The notes below the pieces were generated by a model. The model saw only the letters and a program-made list of their open reading frames with translations, made no database searches and was not told the origin of the DNA. From assembly GCA_003640385.1 (NCBI GenBank), contig RCAB01000244.1, positions 29,766 to 93,765 of the forward strand: a stretch of DNA of 64,000 nucleotides. Direction: 5' to 3'. Shown here one piece after another: positions 12,801 to 26,484 of the stretch (its first letter is position 1; the number at the start of each line of letters is the position of its first letter). A program made the translations under genes and the position numbers. This DNA comes from Setaria digitata. Taxonomy: Eukaryota > Nematoda > Chromadorea > Rhabditida > Setariidae.

Positions 12801-15800
12801 TTTATTAGGCTTTAAGTTTCATTACTTCGAGGCTCTTGTACTTTCTAATTTTTCCAGGGGTCATTACGTGCACCTGCTCCGTCTGTTCCTAATAGCGTAT
12901 CATTTCGTCGGCAACTTTCATTGCGAACTTATCCAGATTCCTTGGCTAAAAAGGTTTGTAGGATATTTCTTAATTAATTGCTTTTTTCCTGTTAAAAAAA
13001 TATCTATACTGTCTTGCTCCACATATTTTATCGTCTGAATTACACATTAGTAAGAAACTATGACCTACTGAAAATCAACCACTTTTCATTCTCATAAGTA
13101 CGGTTAATTAGCTGCTTTGCCTTTTTTTTTTTTGCAATTTATTGTCCCTTATTCGTTTATTCCTTTTTCTTCTTCCCAGTCAAAAGTTACCTATTCCTTC
13201 GAACGTCCATACTCAATTTACATTTCATAGGATCTTCCAAAACATTAATTATTTTTAGCAACAGCAAATGTCTGCGACAGCTATAGGGAAGAGTGAGCCA
13301 ATTTTTGAAGATGATGAAGATAAGAATTGGCCTGATGATGGTACACTGAATGAAGGAAGCACCTTCGAGAATGCTCCATATTCTTCTGTAAAATACAATG
13401 GATTCCGGTACAAATAATTGAAATTTTAAACATAATTTTTTTTAAACATTTTTAACATTTTAACATAAACATAAAATTTAAACAAATTGTTGTTATCATT
13501 ATTAGCTTATTTTTTTATGTTAAACTAGAAATTTTGTTCATGGCTTTCCTACTTTTTGTTTAAATCTTTATCTGTTTTCTTTTTTTCTTTTAACATTTCT
13601 TTTTCAGGCAGTCATTATCGTACACTGCTACACCTTTTTCTAGTACCTACGATTTTAACGGTTCTCGAGCACATAGTGTGGTAAATTCTCCTCTGCAATT
13701 GCAAACCAACTATTCCTCAAATGTCAGTGGGCCAGAATCCTGGTAATTCTAGTTTTAATATAGCAGTGGATGAGTAGGAGTACGGGCCTATTAATCATAC
13801 CAATGTATGGATCGAATATCAATCTGATAGAAATATTGAAAACATTTATCCAAATGTGGGGATTTTTCCGTATTTTCCGTAATTTCGTTAACGACTTTAA
13901 TAATGCAAATTATTGTAAATGATTCCTACTGAGCAGTTTAGAAATAATACTCAACATTATTCCCATTTCCAGTACATCTTTATGTTAAAATATATTCGAA
14001 TTTATTGAACTAGACGATAGGTGAGAGTGCAGACTAGTGGAAAGTAAAATGAAATTAATTATTCGTTTGTAGGCTGAGTAGTCCTATTTCAATATGTCCT
14101 TCAACAGCAAAATCGAAAGCAGATGAATGGTTGGAGCAAACATTACTTTCATCACTGTCATTAAATTCACCGTATAGAAATGCTACCGATCTCGGCAAGA
14201 CAAACTATTCGGCAGGTAAAAGTTTTCCTCCTTTTTTTGAAGCAGCCTATTAAATTTAAATTTCTTTCCCACTGATATTCCAATTTATACTTAGTAATGT
14301 ACATGTTTGCTATTTAAGTAGATGACTAAAATAGTCGTGCGTTTCCTTCAAAGTACAAAAATAACCTTAACATGAGGTTAAAGCTTATGCATTGTTGTAG
14401 TATTTAAGTATGCAGATATTTCCATTCGAAATTCAATGAACTACTTACATTATTGAAGTTCAAGTTCCACCAAAACTCTTTCTGACATTTGTATTCAGTT
14501 CAAGTTTTAAACAACTCTAAATGGAGGCTTTTAAACTTGGAATGAAAATCCTTTTTGACTTCTGTAAATTTTGATAATGCAATTCCACTGTTAAAATAAC
14601 GCAATTAGTTTTCACAATTTTCATTTGTTGTAATGGATGAAAATCCATACGTGAAATATTAGTTTTTCTTCAGGCGGGCCACCACCAGATCATCCACCTC
14701 CACCCTTGCCAAGTTCGCCTCAAAGTGGTACAAATTCACAAACAGCGATTCGTTTCAGCAGTGACTTTTCACAATACGAGCTACCTCCGATAACTGAAAA
14801 TTTTTCATCTTTGAATAAAGTAAGGAGGTTTGAATCGTTTGTTAGTTGACACTTATTGAAATCTCATTTAATTTGCTAAATCTGTAACTATCAAACAAAT
14901 AAAACGGAAAGATGAAACTGGGTTTATATTATTTAGATGCATTTTGAAGCACGGGAAATTGTGAATAACTGACTGATAAACAGGTGCTGAAATAGGGTAA
15001 AATGGTTTCGTACAATTATTCCGTTGCAGTTTCAACCTTTAACTGCGTTCATTCTTTAAAGTTGATTGCATGATGCAAAAGTTTTATATTATTAATGTAG
15101 AAATAAGGATTTATTCAGCGGACTTGAGTTCACATTTTGATTCTTTGATGCATTTATATTTATTGTCTTTAGAATGCTGAAGCGGTGCCGTCAACTGAAT
15201 CCGAAATTGACATTTTTGGACAGCCAGTGTTCAGCGCCCTGTTATCAAATTCTCAGACAGGGGAGAAGCAGGGTGATTTACATTGATATGTATATATAGA
15301 ACTTTCATTTAGAGTCATAAGAAATTTTGGTCATTTCAGCAACAAAATTTCCTATTGAATTTCAGTCTACAAAAATCATCACTTCTGCGTAGATTACGTT
15401 TGTTGCAGTAGGGGCTTGGAATGTTCTATTGCTAGGTATCATCCACTTAACATGGAAAGTAAAGCAGTTATTAATTTCCGTCCCATTTGATGCTATTTTG
15501 TGGGATGGAAATATATTTCTGGAAGACAAACGTTTGCCATAATGTATAAAATAAATTAAGTACGGTATATTTCACTAATTTATTTGTTAAGAAATGTTAT
15601 ATTAATTGTTGATAGCATTGAATAAAATAGTTTTTAGATCAGATTAATGGTTTTATGACAGATGAAAGATCTGAAAAGCCTGAGGAAAGCGATCCGTTCG
15701 ATGTTACATGGTCTCATTTAGCTGTAGACGTTGCGACAACCTATCCAGTATCTGTTCGTTCAACTAATCCATTTTATTCAGAATCAAGTGCGGTGAAGAT

Positions 15801-15804
15801 TTAA
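9892..15804 (+). CDS. num-1: Numb homologue, PTB-domain endocytic adaptor and cell-fate determinant
   Basis: Thirteen exons (9892-10086, 10338-10409, 10874-10984, 11363-11473, 11598-11788, 12420-12600, 12858-12953, 13259-13407, 13608-13742, 14073-14215, 14674-14819, 15173-15272, 15662-15804) give 590 residues, all phases compatible. The N-terminus [15 protein letters not shown] is the basic, aPKC-regulated Numb motif. A PTB domain spans about residues 57-185 ([49 protein letters not shown]) and lacks the 11-residue insert of the vertebrate long PTB form. Then come a Numb-type [12 protein letters not shown] motif, a proline-rich stretch (exon 14674) and C-terminal DPF (554-556) and NPF (579-581) motifs, known in Numb to bind AP-2 and EH-domain proteins. 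Numb antagonises Notch and controls receptor endocytosis at the cortex. An N at 11990 lies in an intron and does not break the frame. Confidence 0.93.
11927..12053. other. Assembly join: 63-bp direct repeat around a single N
   Basis: Bases 11927-11989 and 11991-12053 are the same 63-bp sequence with one difference (ATGATG against ACGATG), separated only by the N at 11990. This is the pattern of two overlapping contig ends placed side by side without merging. It lies in the Numb intron between 11788 and 12420. Confidence 0.85.
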
Positions 15805-17230
15805 TATTGATTGAATTTTTACTTGTTACATGATTTAATTTGCAAACTATTCTTATAACGATGGTTTTATGACATTCTATTTCTTTTACTGATAGGAAGA
15901 AAAGAGAAAATTAGTTGATCAATGTTGAAAAAAGAGATGGCTTTATTTGCTGCTTATAAGCTTTATGTGAACTTTTTTTGCCTTTCGGAATACTTTCATA
16001 TTTTTAGCGGTGCTATTTTAAAATTGCCTGCAAGATCACTTTGTTCATTTCTAATCAGATCAATAATAAAAATATATGGATGGAAGGCATTTGAATTGAT
16101 ATGCCGAGGTTTTTTTTCTGCTTAAAAGTTCTCTGAGAAAAAGCAAAGATTTCGTTGGGTACCGGGATCGAATTTAATTCTTAAAGAAAAAGAAAGAGAA
16201 AGAATAATCAGATTAAATATAAGATCCGATAATTTCTGAATGAATATTTTAAATTTAGATTGATATTAAAATGTTAAATCTGAACAATTTCAGTCGAATT
16301 GTCCTTTCTAAAGCATACGCTAAGATATAAATTTAGTTATTAAATATATTAGCAAAAATTATCCTTAACATTCTTCAGGCTCTTTTCTTTCGCTTTTAAT
16401 ATCCGGCTCATTTTCATTTATGAAATATGCCTTTTTTCATTTATATTTATAACGGATATAATATGTTGAATTTTCAAAATTTTCACCAATTGTTTTAATT
16501 TATTTATTGACATTAACTAATAAGTATGATGTATTTTTCATGTAGCAGAGAGTACATTCATCAACTAAGCCTGGTGTAAATCTCTCGGTGCTGTTTTGTT
16601 CCATATTTCATAAAACATCACTTGGTCATTTTAGTCATGTTTTACTGAGAGTGAATGATGGTTGGTTGAATCTTGAATCTAAATGCTACTATATGTTGAG
16701 AGTGTAAGAGTGTAACTAATTATGCTTAGGTTTCATTTAATTTCTTCTGCTACCTATAATTTACAAAATTACAAGTTGATGAAGTATAAATTTAAATCCT
16801 GTTATCAAATCAGATTATCCGGAATGCTTTCTTTTTATATCCATGTGATACCATTTTCCGCAGCTGGAATTTTTGGCAGTTTTTGTTAGTTTTTGTTTAT
16901 AATTCCCAAATAACTATCCTATATTGTTTGTATTTAATAACCGGTTTATTATTTAATTTTTCACGCGTTCCAAATAAATTATCCATTTTTAATTTTCACG
17001 CACATTCTTTGCTTCAAATGTTCTAATTCATTACAAATCACGAGACACTTCCATTCTCTGATGAACTGCAAAAAAAGAAAAAGTGAAATTTGCACTGTGA
17101 TCTGATGGAAATGAAACTATGAAGTGAACTCGAGGAACATTACCCTCGCTATCCTTTCCTTTTTACCTGTTTAAATTGGACGAAATACTGCATCCCAGGT
17201 TTGTAATTACTAAGAATTAAACACCAAACA

Positions 17231-17268
<38 letters not shown>

Positions 17269-17980
17269 AACCATGATTTGAAACGTCATCCGCATTCAGA
17301 ATGGTGTTTTTTTTTTTTTTTTTTTTGTTAATTATTTAATTCCCAATAACTTTTCTTGATGTATTATTTTGTTATCAGCAATTATTGATATTTTAGTTTT
17401 ATCAGTCATAGATGTTAACTGTTATTGGTTATCTTTTATATGTTATCTATATATATAATCCATTTTTAAGTGTCTCACGCCATACTAACACACAAGTTGA
17501 TCTTTTTATTGTTTTTTTTTTTTTGAAGTATCATTTGAATAAATTTCACTGATTGATTTTTAGTTGATCGATGATCACTTATCACATTTGTTAATTTCTA
17601 ACTAAATTTAGCAAAATGATAAAATAGAATATCTGTGCATTTATAATGAATTAATTTAGTAGATTGGCCTCATTGATAGTTTTAGTTTGATTGTGTAGTG
17701 TTGTTCGTTTATCGCGTTATAAACGATTTGAGATAGAAGTGAAGGCGAAGTAGCTGTTTTTTTTTTTTTTTTTTTTTTTTTCCGATTTCTTTTTTTTTGT
17801 CGGTAAAATTTTTGGAGAAATTCTGGTTGAATTCATAGCCGAGAATACCGATTAGTTTTGTGTCCCATCTTATCAAATTATCAATTATTTGTTGTCTAAT
17901 TTCAAGTGACCTTTTCTCATAATGATCTCTTTGATGAATAGTTAATGACTATGATTGATTATGATGGAAATTAATTTTAG
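15805..17980. other. Intergenic region between the Numb and phosphatase genes
   Basis: The first part is probably Numb 3' UTR; an AATAAA lies at 16064-16069. The rest is AT-rich with poly-T tracts at 17231, 17306, 17511 and 17757. An upstream non-coding or start-codon exon of the phosphatase gene probably hides here, because that gene's first visible exon begins with TG and needs an A from a preceding exon to make its ATG. Confidence 0.5.
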
Positions 17981-18704
17981 TGGGCAAAAAGAGGACGGTG
18001 AGACGACGGTCCACTGGACGTGGCACGAAAAAGGGTATTAGCAATTTAATAAAATATTCTACCTTATTATTTTGCTGATATTTTACGATTAATAACTGTC
18101 TGCAGTAGCAAAGAAATAATCAGACGATAATTAGTGATATGATATCGCTACTTTATCAGTTTCTTTACTGCAGTCTATTACCAATCATGTATGACCAGCA
18201 AAATGATAAAATGAAATTTTGAAATAGAAAAATTTTCCATCGGAATATTTAAATATTTGTCGTTTTTTACCATTGAAATTTGTAGAAATCGAATATTTCT
18301 TGTATTAATTTATTTCAAAATCCTTCACAAACTTTCGAGAAATTTTTGGACTAAAATTTATGGAAAGGTGAGCGAGGAAAAAAAGGAACTTTTTGCCAAG
18401 TTACAATTAAATAACAAAATTACCCGAAAGTTTGACTTGGCCGGTAAATTTTGTTCACATTTTGGCTTTAAAATATTGACATATACAGAACAAATTTTTA
18501 ATTAAAAGTATATTTCATCAAATTCCAAAGAGCTTGCGGATGAGGATGGAACACAAATGGAACGCGACTCTCGACCGGGCCGCCGTAGACTTGCTACTCT
18601 TCGAAGGGGACCCGAGAATCGAGAAATGTTGATTCAAATGAAAGCTTTTTGCACAACTACTGTTGCCACTGGTGTTCAGGTATCAGATATCACACCTGCT
18701 CATT

Positions 18705-18768
<64 letters not shown>

Positions 18769-21508
18769 TACCTTATCTTCAAGAAAAAAAATTTGCATTT
18801 TATAAGTGAAAGGAAAAAGCAAATTTTTAAAAATGAGTTAATTATTGTCGAAAGTTTATTAATGAATGATCCATTTCTTTCTTTTTTTTTTTTTTTTTTT
18901 CTATTGCATTCAAATGGATACTTCCTTGCTTGTATAAGAAATTTTTATAGTAAAACGTGATCCCAACTTTTAATTAGTAATTAGATATCGAATAATGATC
19001 ATGGCTTCGCTTATTGCACTCTCAAATACCACTGATCAATGAATTAACTTTTGTGATGATTAAAGTTTATTTAATGGCCTGATATTGATAGGGTTTAATG
19101 AAAGAATTTAATGAAATACGAGCAACCAGTATACCACCAGCGCAGCTGATAAAAACTGCATTCGACAAAAATCCGGATAAAAACAGATACAAAGGTTATT
19201 GGCTCATTCAATTAATTAGATATTTTAACAAATTAATTTGAACTAACTTGTCTAAATCAAGTGTTAGCTAATCATCCAATCAATTTGGCTAATTTAAATA
19301 ATCAGATTGTATAGCCAACATTATCATTTACTTGGTATGACATCGATAAGTGAGCAACAAATAATGCTGCATTGACATGGCCAAAGACACAATTTTAATG
19401 GCCAAGTTTGAAATCTACGGAGATTAGATGCAGTTTAGTGTGATCAGTTTCCTACTGCTTTATAAATTACTTCTTATAATCCTCTGTAGTTAATCTAACA
19501 AACTTTCAGTAATTTATTTTGAAAATTTTACTGCTTAAAAGTTAAAAATTGTAAATATTAACGAATGATCATTATCATGATATCTGATAACTATCATTAT
19601 CATTGTTGATAATTCAAACTTCGTTACTACCCTGTATTACATTTCTAGATGTATTCTGTGTTGATGAGACAAGAGTTGTGCTAAATTATCCACCGGAAGC
19701 AAATGATTACATTCATGCAAATTGGGTTGATGTCGTTTCTGTCAAACATCGCTTTATTTGTACGCAGGTTTTGCTTCACTCCTTCATGGCTTCTTCTTTC
19801 ATTTTCAAAATTATTAAAATTTGTTGAGAGAAAGAAATTTTAATAATTTGTATGTAATTAATTGTATTTATAAAAGCGTTGAAAAAGTTTCAAAAGTGGG
19901 CATTGAAGTTGCAAATTACCGGTAAAATACTTCTGCATTTGGACTAATCTTTTTGATTTTGTGATATTCTAATTAGTTTTAAACAGGTTCGAAGATATTG
20001 CACTTCTGTAAAATGATTTCTATTAAAGAGTTTGTTGAATGATAGTGCAATTAATTAGGCACCAAAAGAGAATACAGTAGATGATTTTTGGCGTATGGTA
20101 TGGCAAGAAAGTTGCCGTTCAATAATCATGCTTTGTAATATTATGGAGTGCGGCAAAAAGAAATGTGAACAGTATTGGCCAGCTGAAGAAGGCGAATCTG
20201 TAATAATTTCCTTCTGAGAGATTAGAAGACTAGAATGAATCTACCTGTAATATGTTTCTTTTGAAAGGATAAAGTACTAGTAGCAATAAATTTATTAATG
20301 AGCTGATATATTATTTAGCGATCGATTGATAATTATTATCTCTAAGTTCATTATTTGCTTGTGCAGAAGCAATATGGAAATCTAAAGGTAACATGTAATC
20401 GAGTGATTCAAGAAGAAAAGATGCTAACCATTAGCAACCTTGTTGTAAGCAATGAAGGCAAAAAGCTTACGGTAGAACATATCGCATGGAATGATTGGCC
20501 TGATCGTGGTGTGCCCAATAATTTCTTGGCACCATTTCGACTTTTACAGCGAATCAAAAATCAGACACATGTTGTAATTCACTGTTCTGCAGGTATTGCT
20601 TTTGCAGAAAGCAGCTAATATTTCATTGTGTTATGTTGTACAAAAATTCAGAAAAAAAAAAAAAAGTTTATAATTTTTGCAAGTTTCCATGGAAATTTTC
20701 AAATTTGTGCAATCTTTCAAATATTGCTAAATAATTTTAGTCTATTTTTTTTTTTTTTTTTTTACTTGAATATTATAATGGATAGTATGAAAATGTGAGT
20801 ATAATCAATTAGAGAAGCAAAAATGTGAAAAGTTTTAATTGCAGATCAGACCCTAATTAAACAATTTTGTTAATTACTAGGCATTGGTCGAACAGGAACA
20901 GTGGTTGGCCTGGATGTAGCAGATGCAATGTTCAATGACGGTATGAAAGTTGCAATGCGTGATGTTGTTCGTGAGTTACGTCTTCAACGTCACGGTTCCG
21001 TACAAACTGACATCCAATATGTTTACATACATCGCTGCATTTTGGCTCTTTCGGAGAATCGAAAGGTAGAAAAGTACTCCTTCTATTCACACTGATACCA
21101 TTTATCAATCTGCTTACAAAATGAAATTTGATAAGAAAGTATCATCCTTTTTTTTTTAGCTAGCATTCAAGAACTAATTACTTTAAACGTATAATACTTC
21201 TCGTGTAGTATAGATGTTGCTAATTGAATTGATTAAATTTAAAATTTTACTTTCATAAATTCACGAGATACAGTGAGTACAATCAATATGAGTTGTAGTA
21301 ATTAGAAAAAGAGAAATTTTGATAGTGATGAAAAATTGCATATTAATTTAAATGTAATTGTTTCATTTCATCCAGAACATTTTTGCTTTTCTCATTTTGT
21401 GAATAAAAAAATTTTCAGCTCATTAAAAGGGATGAAATTGCGAGCTTTTTAAAAGATTTTGATACACTTGCACGTGCTCGTGGCGGTTTACCGGCTTCAA
21501 CAAAATAG
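17981..21508 (+). CDS. Protein tyrosine phosphatase, single catalytic domain, active-site residues intact
   Basis: Exons 17981-18034, 18531-18679, 19092-19194, 19649-19767, 20059-20199, 20367-20592, 20881-21065 and 21419-21508 total 1067 nt. One extra A from an upstream exon would create the ATG and give exactly 355 residues starting MGKKRTVRRRS. The N-terminus is very basic. The catalytic domain shows the phosphotyrosine loop KNRYKDV, the substrate loop motif VDDFW, the WPD loop (W233-P-D235), the P-loop HCSAGIGRTG with nucleophile Cys262 and Arg268, and a Q-loop QTDIQYVYIH. All residues needed for dephosphorylating phosphotyrosine are present. The layout (short, basic N-terminus, one domain, no signal peptide or membrane span) fits the expanded nematode cytosolic PTP family, many of whose members are germline or sperm-enriched; expression here is unknown. 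Intron 2 carries a (TC)25 tract. Confidence 0.92.
18715..18764. repeat. (TC)25 microsatellite in a phosphatase intron
   Basis: A pure TC dinucleotide tract starting 36 bases after the donor at 18680. A highly polymorphic length is likely. Being pyrimidine on the sense strand, close to a donor, it could affect splicing, but no direct evidence is visible. Confidence 0.95.
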
Positions 21509-22680
21509 GTTTTTTCTATCATGTACGTATACTTTTACGTACGTATACGTGACTAGCTGTGGAACAAACGATATAGTTGCTATCTAAGAAAACAAATTTT
21601 CATCTAAAGTGTCATTCTATTACCATTACCATCCACTGCTAAACAAATCAAATTCATTTGTGTTAATCATAATTGTGTGCATATTAATTCGTCTAATTAA
21701 TAATTAATACGAAAAAACAATATTAATAAAAGATAACGATTGTTGCACTGCTAGTCTTATTAATCAATAATATATTTCTAAATATTAACTACCTGTAATA
21801 TGGTAGTATTTTTCCACATTTTATCCATTCATCTATTTTAGCGATCTGTTTTGCTTCATTCATTTCCTTCTCTGTGTTTAATTGAATTTTTCCACATGGC
21901 TACTGTAGGGAGTGTCAGAACATGTGGTTCTTCCACAGAAAAATATTTGTAATTCAGTTAAGTACTCTAAAAGCACTTATGATAAGACTTAGTCGTCAAA
22001 ACTATGATATTGTTACTGTAGGTACGATGGAATACTGTAATAGGTAAGAAAATTACTGCATTTCGAGAATGCGCTGAAAGTTTGGGTACTAATTTCATGA
22101 GGCATAATTACAATGGAATATGAATAAGTAATGGACATGTATGTGCTTCTTATCACTTCTTATCACTTCCAGTTAGTGCGCTATTGTTTTAAATAAATTA
22201 ACGAACGCTTATAATTTCAAGAACTAATTAGTCAAGTGTAAGGGTTGTTTCTGAAAATAAACCCATCCCAAATAGATAATTATCGTTAATTGATGATGGA
22301 ATATAAAAGTCAATGAACTAACTGGAAGTAATATTGTTTCTACTAGATGAAACTGATAGCGGTTGTTTCGTTTTATCTTTCCATTGTTCTCACAGAGAGT
22401 GTCCAGTTTTCCGGTCGGTTTTCTTTTTTTTTTTTCTTTTCTTTTAAATACCACATTATATTTGATAATAATAAGGTACGGTAGGTTACAGTAGTAACGT
22501 CACATACCATATANTTTCCTTTTCTTTTAAATACCACATTACATTTGATAATAATAAGGTACGGTAGGTTACAGTAGTAACGTCACATACCATATAGTCA
22601 GTTCTGTGATATGAACGATTTTTTTTTTTTTTAAATTTTAATCTGAAATGCAAATAATTTTCAATGTATCTTCTTGCTAG
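21509..22680. other. Intergenic region after the phosphatase, upstream of the lectin-like gene
   Basis: It begins with short alternating ACGTAC/GTATAC palindromes just after the stop codon (21523-21550). An AATAAA lies at 21725-21730. An N with flanking direct repeats sits at 22437-22596. The first exon or exons of the lectin-like gene, expected to encode a signal peptide and to end in phase 1, should be here, but I could not identify them. Confidence 0.5.
22437..22596. other. Assembly join: 77-bp direct repeat around a single N
   Basis: Bases 22437-22513 and 22520-22596 are copies differing at one base (ATTATA against ATTACA). The N at 22514 lies between them. It looks like an unmerged overlap of contig ends rather than a biological tandem repeat. 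Confidence 0.8.
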
Positions 22681-25600
22681 GCTGTCTTAATAGTGGACGT
22701 GCTTTTTATCGCTATTGGGCAGAACAGAAGGAAAAAGTTATTTGCTATTTTCATCAGTATCCTGTGAAAGATGTTAGTGAATAATTCCCAGTGGTGAATA
22801 GTTAAGTATTCTGCAAACTAGACTTGGCCAACTTTTATCTTCTATGTAGTTTTATTTTGGTTCAATCTCAATATCATCATAAAAAAAAAAAAACAGAATA
22901 TCAAACGCAACTATCAACCAATAATATTTCACAACATGCAACAATTGCTGTGAAAATGCAATAGCAATATTTTTTAGCATATTCATTAAAAATGAATAAA
23001 CTAGTTAATTTCTTAATTAAATTAACCAAATAGCTAAATGAGGTAAATGATACTAACGGTAGTGGTTCAAAATAATTAATTATAATAATGAGAGCAACCG
23101 TTTTCATTAACAGCAATTTGAAGAGAAAAATATTCGTGAAAAAATGCATGTCGAAATTAAATAATTCGTGCTACTGTTTTTATAATCTTCCGCAAATTAA
23201 AGCATTTTTATGTTAACTAACGAATAATATATGAATGAATAATTGTATTTATCACTCATTAACAGGTAAGTCTTAATGTTAGCAGCGAAAATGCTCTGAA
23301 ATATATTACTAACAAATATAAACAAAGCAATATAACGGAAGCAATAACACCGACATTAGAAGATCTTCGTAATTTCCATTATGCTGCATTACTCGGTTAG
23401 TCTATTCATATCTAGACTTTCGTAAGTCGAGATTCATTGTATATTATCTAAAACAAACATTGTCCGTTCGTTATCTATCAAATGAGGTCAATTTTGGTTT
23501 TATTTTTAGATAAATAATCAATCACAAATGGATGATTTCAGAAGTATTTATAGATAAAATAACACTAAAGAAAGAATAATGATGTAAATTTCGAGGAATT
23601 TAAACATAATTTTAGCATGCGAAGAAATTTTTGCTTTTTCTACCGCTTCTTCTATCCAAACTTTTTTCTTGAGCCTAAAATTAATTTTAGGTTGAAATTG
23701 AACTGATATATAAGGTATTTTTGTTTTTCGAAGAAATTAATTGAATAAAATAAATAAGCCTTTTAATAAAAAAGCTAATAAGCATTATTGTTCAAAGAAC
23801 CAAGTTTATGTATCTTACATAATAAACGTTGTGGGAATAATGAACATGTGAAGGATAGCATCGAAGACTGATAAGATGTTATCATTTGAGAAATTATCAG
23901 AGAAAATCACCGAGTTATTTTTGCTGTGATAAAATAATTTGCTGATATTCTATGATTATTGTTGCACTATTTGTCAGGAATCGTTTTGCGGCTAAAAATT
24001 CATTTTTATTTTATGCAGTTTGACTAGATCTAAAATTTTGTTCTGAATTTTAATTAGTTAGATCGAAGGATAATGATAAAATAGGACGCCTTTTTCGTTC
24101 TTTTTTTTCGACTATTTTATTTTAATATTTGAAACTTAATTAGTAATAAATCCTTCGATCAATTCTTCTACCATTTATTAATTAATAATAAATGGTAGAA
24201 GAATTGAATTGGCGATTTAAATTTCCGATTGTCTTAATAATATAGTTTTTTTTTTCTTTTTAANAATTGTCCTTAGAATTCAGTTATATCGAATTAAATC
24301 CGTAAATCCAATTCAATCAACAATTGTTCCTTCTGCTTCCGTGAGTTTATTCATTCATATTCTGAAATATTTTGTGNCTTTTTAATTGTCTTTAGAATTC
24401 AGTTAAATCGAATTAAATCCGTAAATCCAATTCAATCAACGATTGTTCCTTCTGCTTCCGTGAGTTTATTCATTCATATTCTGAAATATTTTGTGTGCAG
24501 AATATCCGGAATATGCAAAAGGAATAGCAGGTGCCTTATTTGGATTGTTTTTCGTACGATATGACGATTTCATTACTGACGATTTGTCTGGAATGTACAA
24601 TGGAAAAATGATTTGGTATGATGGTACTCCAGTTAAAACGGATTTCAGTTCATTTTACGATCCGCCATTCGATCCACGGATAAATAAATCTAACTGCTAT
24701 CGTTTCATGACATGGACTTCTAAGGACAATGATTGTATGTAAAATTTATAAAAGGCAAAAAAAAAATTTTTAGGCTAAAAATTATTTCAGCTTATTACAA
24801 ATCCAAGCTCATTGTAAATATTTTATAGCTTTCAAAACGGCTAGTAAAAGAGTTGAATTATAGTAAAGAGTGATGATTGTACTTGATTTCTGAAATTTAG
24901 TGAAATTCACTGATATGTCTTTGACTAATTTTGAATTTTTAGCATTTCTTTTTCAAAATCGTTAAATTGCGTGCTATAACAACATTTTTTACTATTATGT
25001 TTGATTTTTTCGTTTTTTTCTTTTTTTTTTTTTTTTTTTTAAATGAAAACTTTACTCATTTTTAATATATATCTTTTTCTGCTCATTTATCGTCGTATTA
25101 ATTCATCTAATATCAAATTATTAACTTTTAAGCCGTAATTAAATCTTTGCTTAAAATTAAAATTAAATATATTTTATAGTTAAAATTGTGCCATTCGAAT
25201 GTAACCAAACAGTTGTGATGTATTATTATTTGATTGGATTCAGCTATTTAATTGTATGATTTAATAACAGTCCTAAATAGTTTTTAATTTCTGATTAAAG
25301 GCAGAATTTTAGCTAAAATATTTTCTCTCAATGTTTCTACATTTTAGTACCCTACATGCAGTTATATATATATATAAAATTAGTCTCTTGTACTGATTAG
25401 TAATTTTTAGGACTTACCAAAAAAAATTATTGGCCATAAGTATAATTGGGATTCGAAAATAAAATTGGCAATGGATGGAGATCTTAGTGAGTGCATCTAA
25501 TCTTGACCTTTGAACCTTGTTGAAAGTTTTATTTCTACTGAAATTTTGCACCGAATTTCAAGATCGTTATTAATGTGGAATTGACGGTATAGTTTGTATA

Positions 25601-26484
25601 TTTTTTGCTTCCCCTAAAGAAAGCAAAAACAAAAATGAAATTTACCAATTGTTTATTTCATCAGTACACTGTTTGCATTTCGGAAAATGTTGCTACAATT
25701 AATCTCGATTATTGACCTGACCTTATTGACCTCACTAGGGTAGCAAGAAAGTAACTAATTATCAGCAAATAACCCGAACTCTCTTTCTCTTTCAGACATT
25801 CTAGTTTCTTAATATTCATTGGCTCGTTACATTATCCGCAAGTTTTTCCTGGGCTATTTTGGTATGTGATCGATAATTAATTTAGGCTATCCGAAAAAGT
25901 GTGCACTTGGCGATCACGGATGGCAAGGAGCAGATGGAGAAGTTCATTGCTTTTCCATTGCATATAAGTTGTCAAACTACACGGTACTTTTAATTTTTTT
26001 TTTTTTATTATTTTAATTATCACACTACTTTGCTAATTTTCTTCAGCAAATGTACCGCAATTTCAGGAGGAATTATATTCAATCGATGACTCATTGTGTG
26101 ACATTCAGCGAAAACGGCGGCATATTTCTATGTATCCGGCAACATTTCGGAATAAAGATGAATATCAGTTTATCGTAGAAAAACTTCGAGGTCAGATTTC
26201 TCTTTTGGCAAAGAACAGATAAAAATTCAATTCTTTTTTTTTTAATTTTTTCAACTTGATAAAAGTTTTCTTATAGTAACCTCATCATTTCAGATGATCT
26301 TAACACCGATCAGCCAATATTTTATCAATATCACACTGTTCTGTTCGGTTTATGGTATTTTCGTGGAGTTGGATATCGTTGGAATGATTTTTCGCAAAAT
26401 TCCGATTTTGGATTCATTGATCCTAATTTCAGTCCTCAAAGGAACATTTCGCAATGCTACCGATTCTTAGCTATACCATGTTAA
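22681..26484 (+). CDS. Divergent tandem C-type-lectin-like protein, 5' end missing
   Basis: Exons 22681-22772, 23266-23395, 24501-24734, 24791-24813, 25411-25486, 25886-25983, 26067-26190 and 26294-26484 join in frame for about 322 residues. The first visible exon starts in phase 1, so at least one 5' exon is not found. Two homologous halves are visible. Each has an opening Cys region, a central FGL(F/W) strand and a closing N-(I/K)-S-x-C-Y-R-F block. The first half carries W-x-D-G-T-P, typical of the C-type lectin fold; the second has a W/Cys opening and a CDIQ...E..F segment. Calcium-binding EPN/QPD and WND motifs are not evident, so sugar binding is doubtful. Such proteins are normally secreted. 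The two halves are linked by a 23-nt microexon; without it the upstream exon would read into a stop at 24740-24742. Confidence 0.65.
24159..24207. repeat. Perfect 22-bp inverted repeat with a 5-nt loop
   Basis: Left arm 24159-24180 (TCAATTCTTCTACCATTTAT plus TA) and right arm 24186-24207 are exact reverse complements around the loop ATTAA. It lies in an intron of the lectin-like gene just upstream of the duplicated assembly segment. A transcript would fold into a tight hairpin. Confidence 0.9.
24265..24495. other. Assembly join: 112-bp direct repeat around two Ns
   Basis: Bases 24265-24376 and 24384-24495 are copies with three substitutions. Single Ns lie at 24264 and 24377. Only the second copy continues into the acceptor TGTGCAG and the exon at 24501, so the coding sequence is unaffected. 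It is most simply two haplotype or contig versions of the same intron end. Confidence 0.8.
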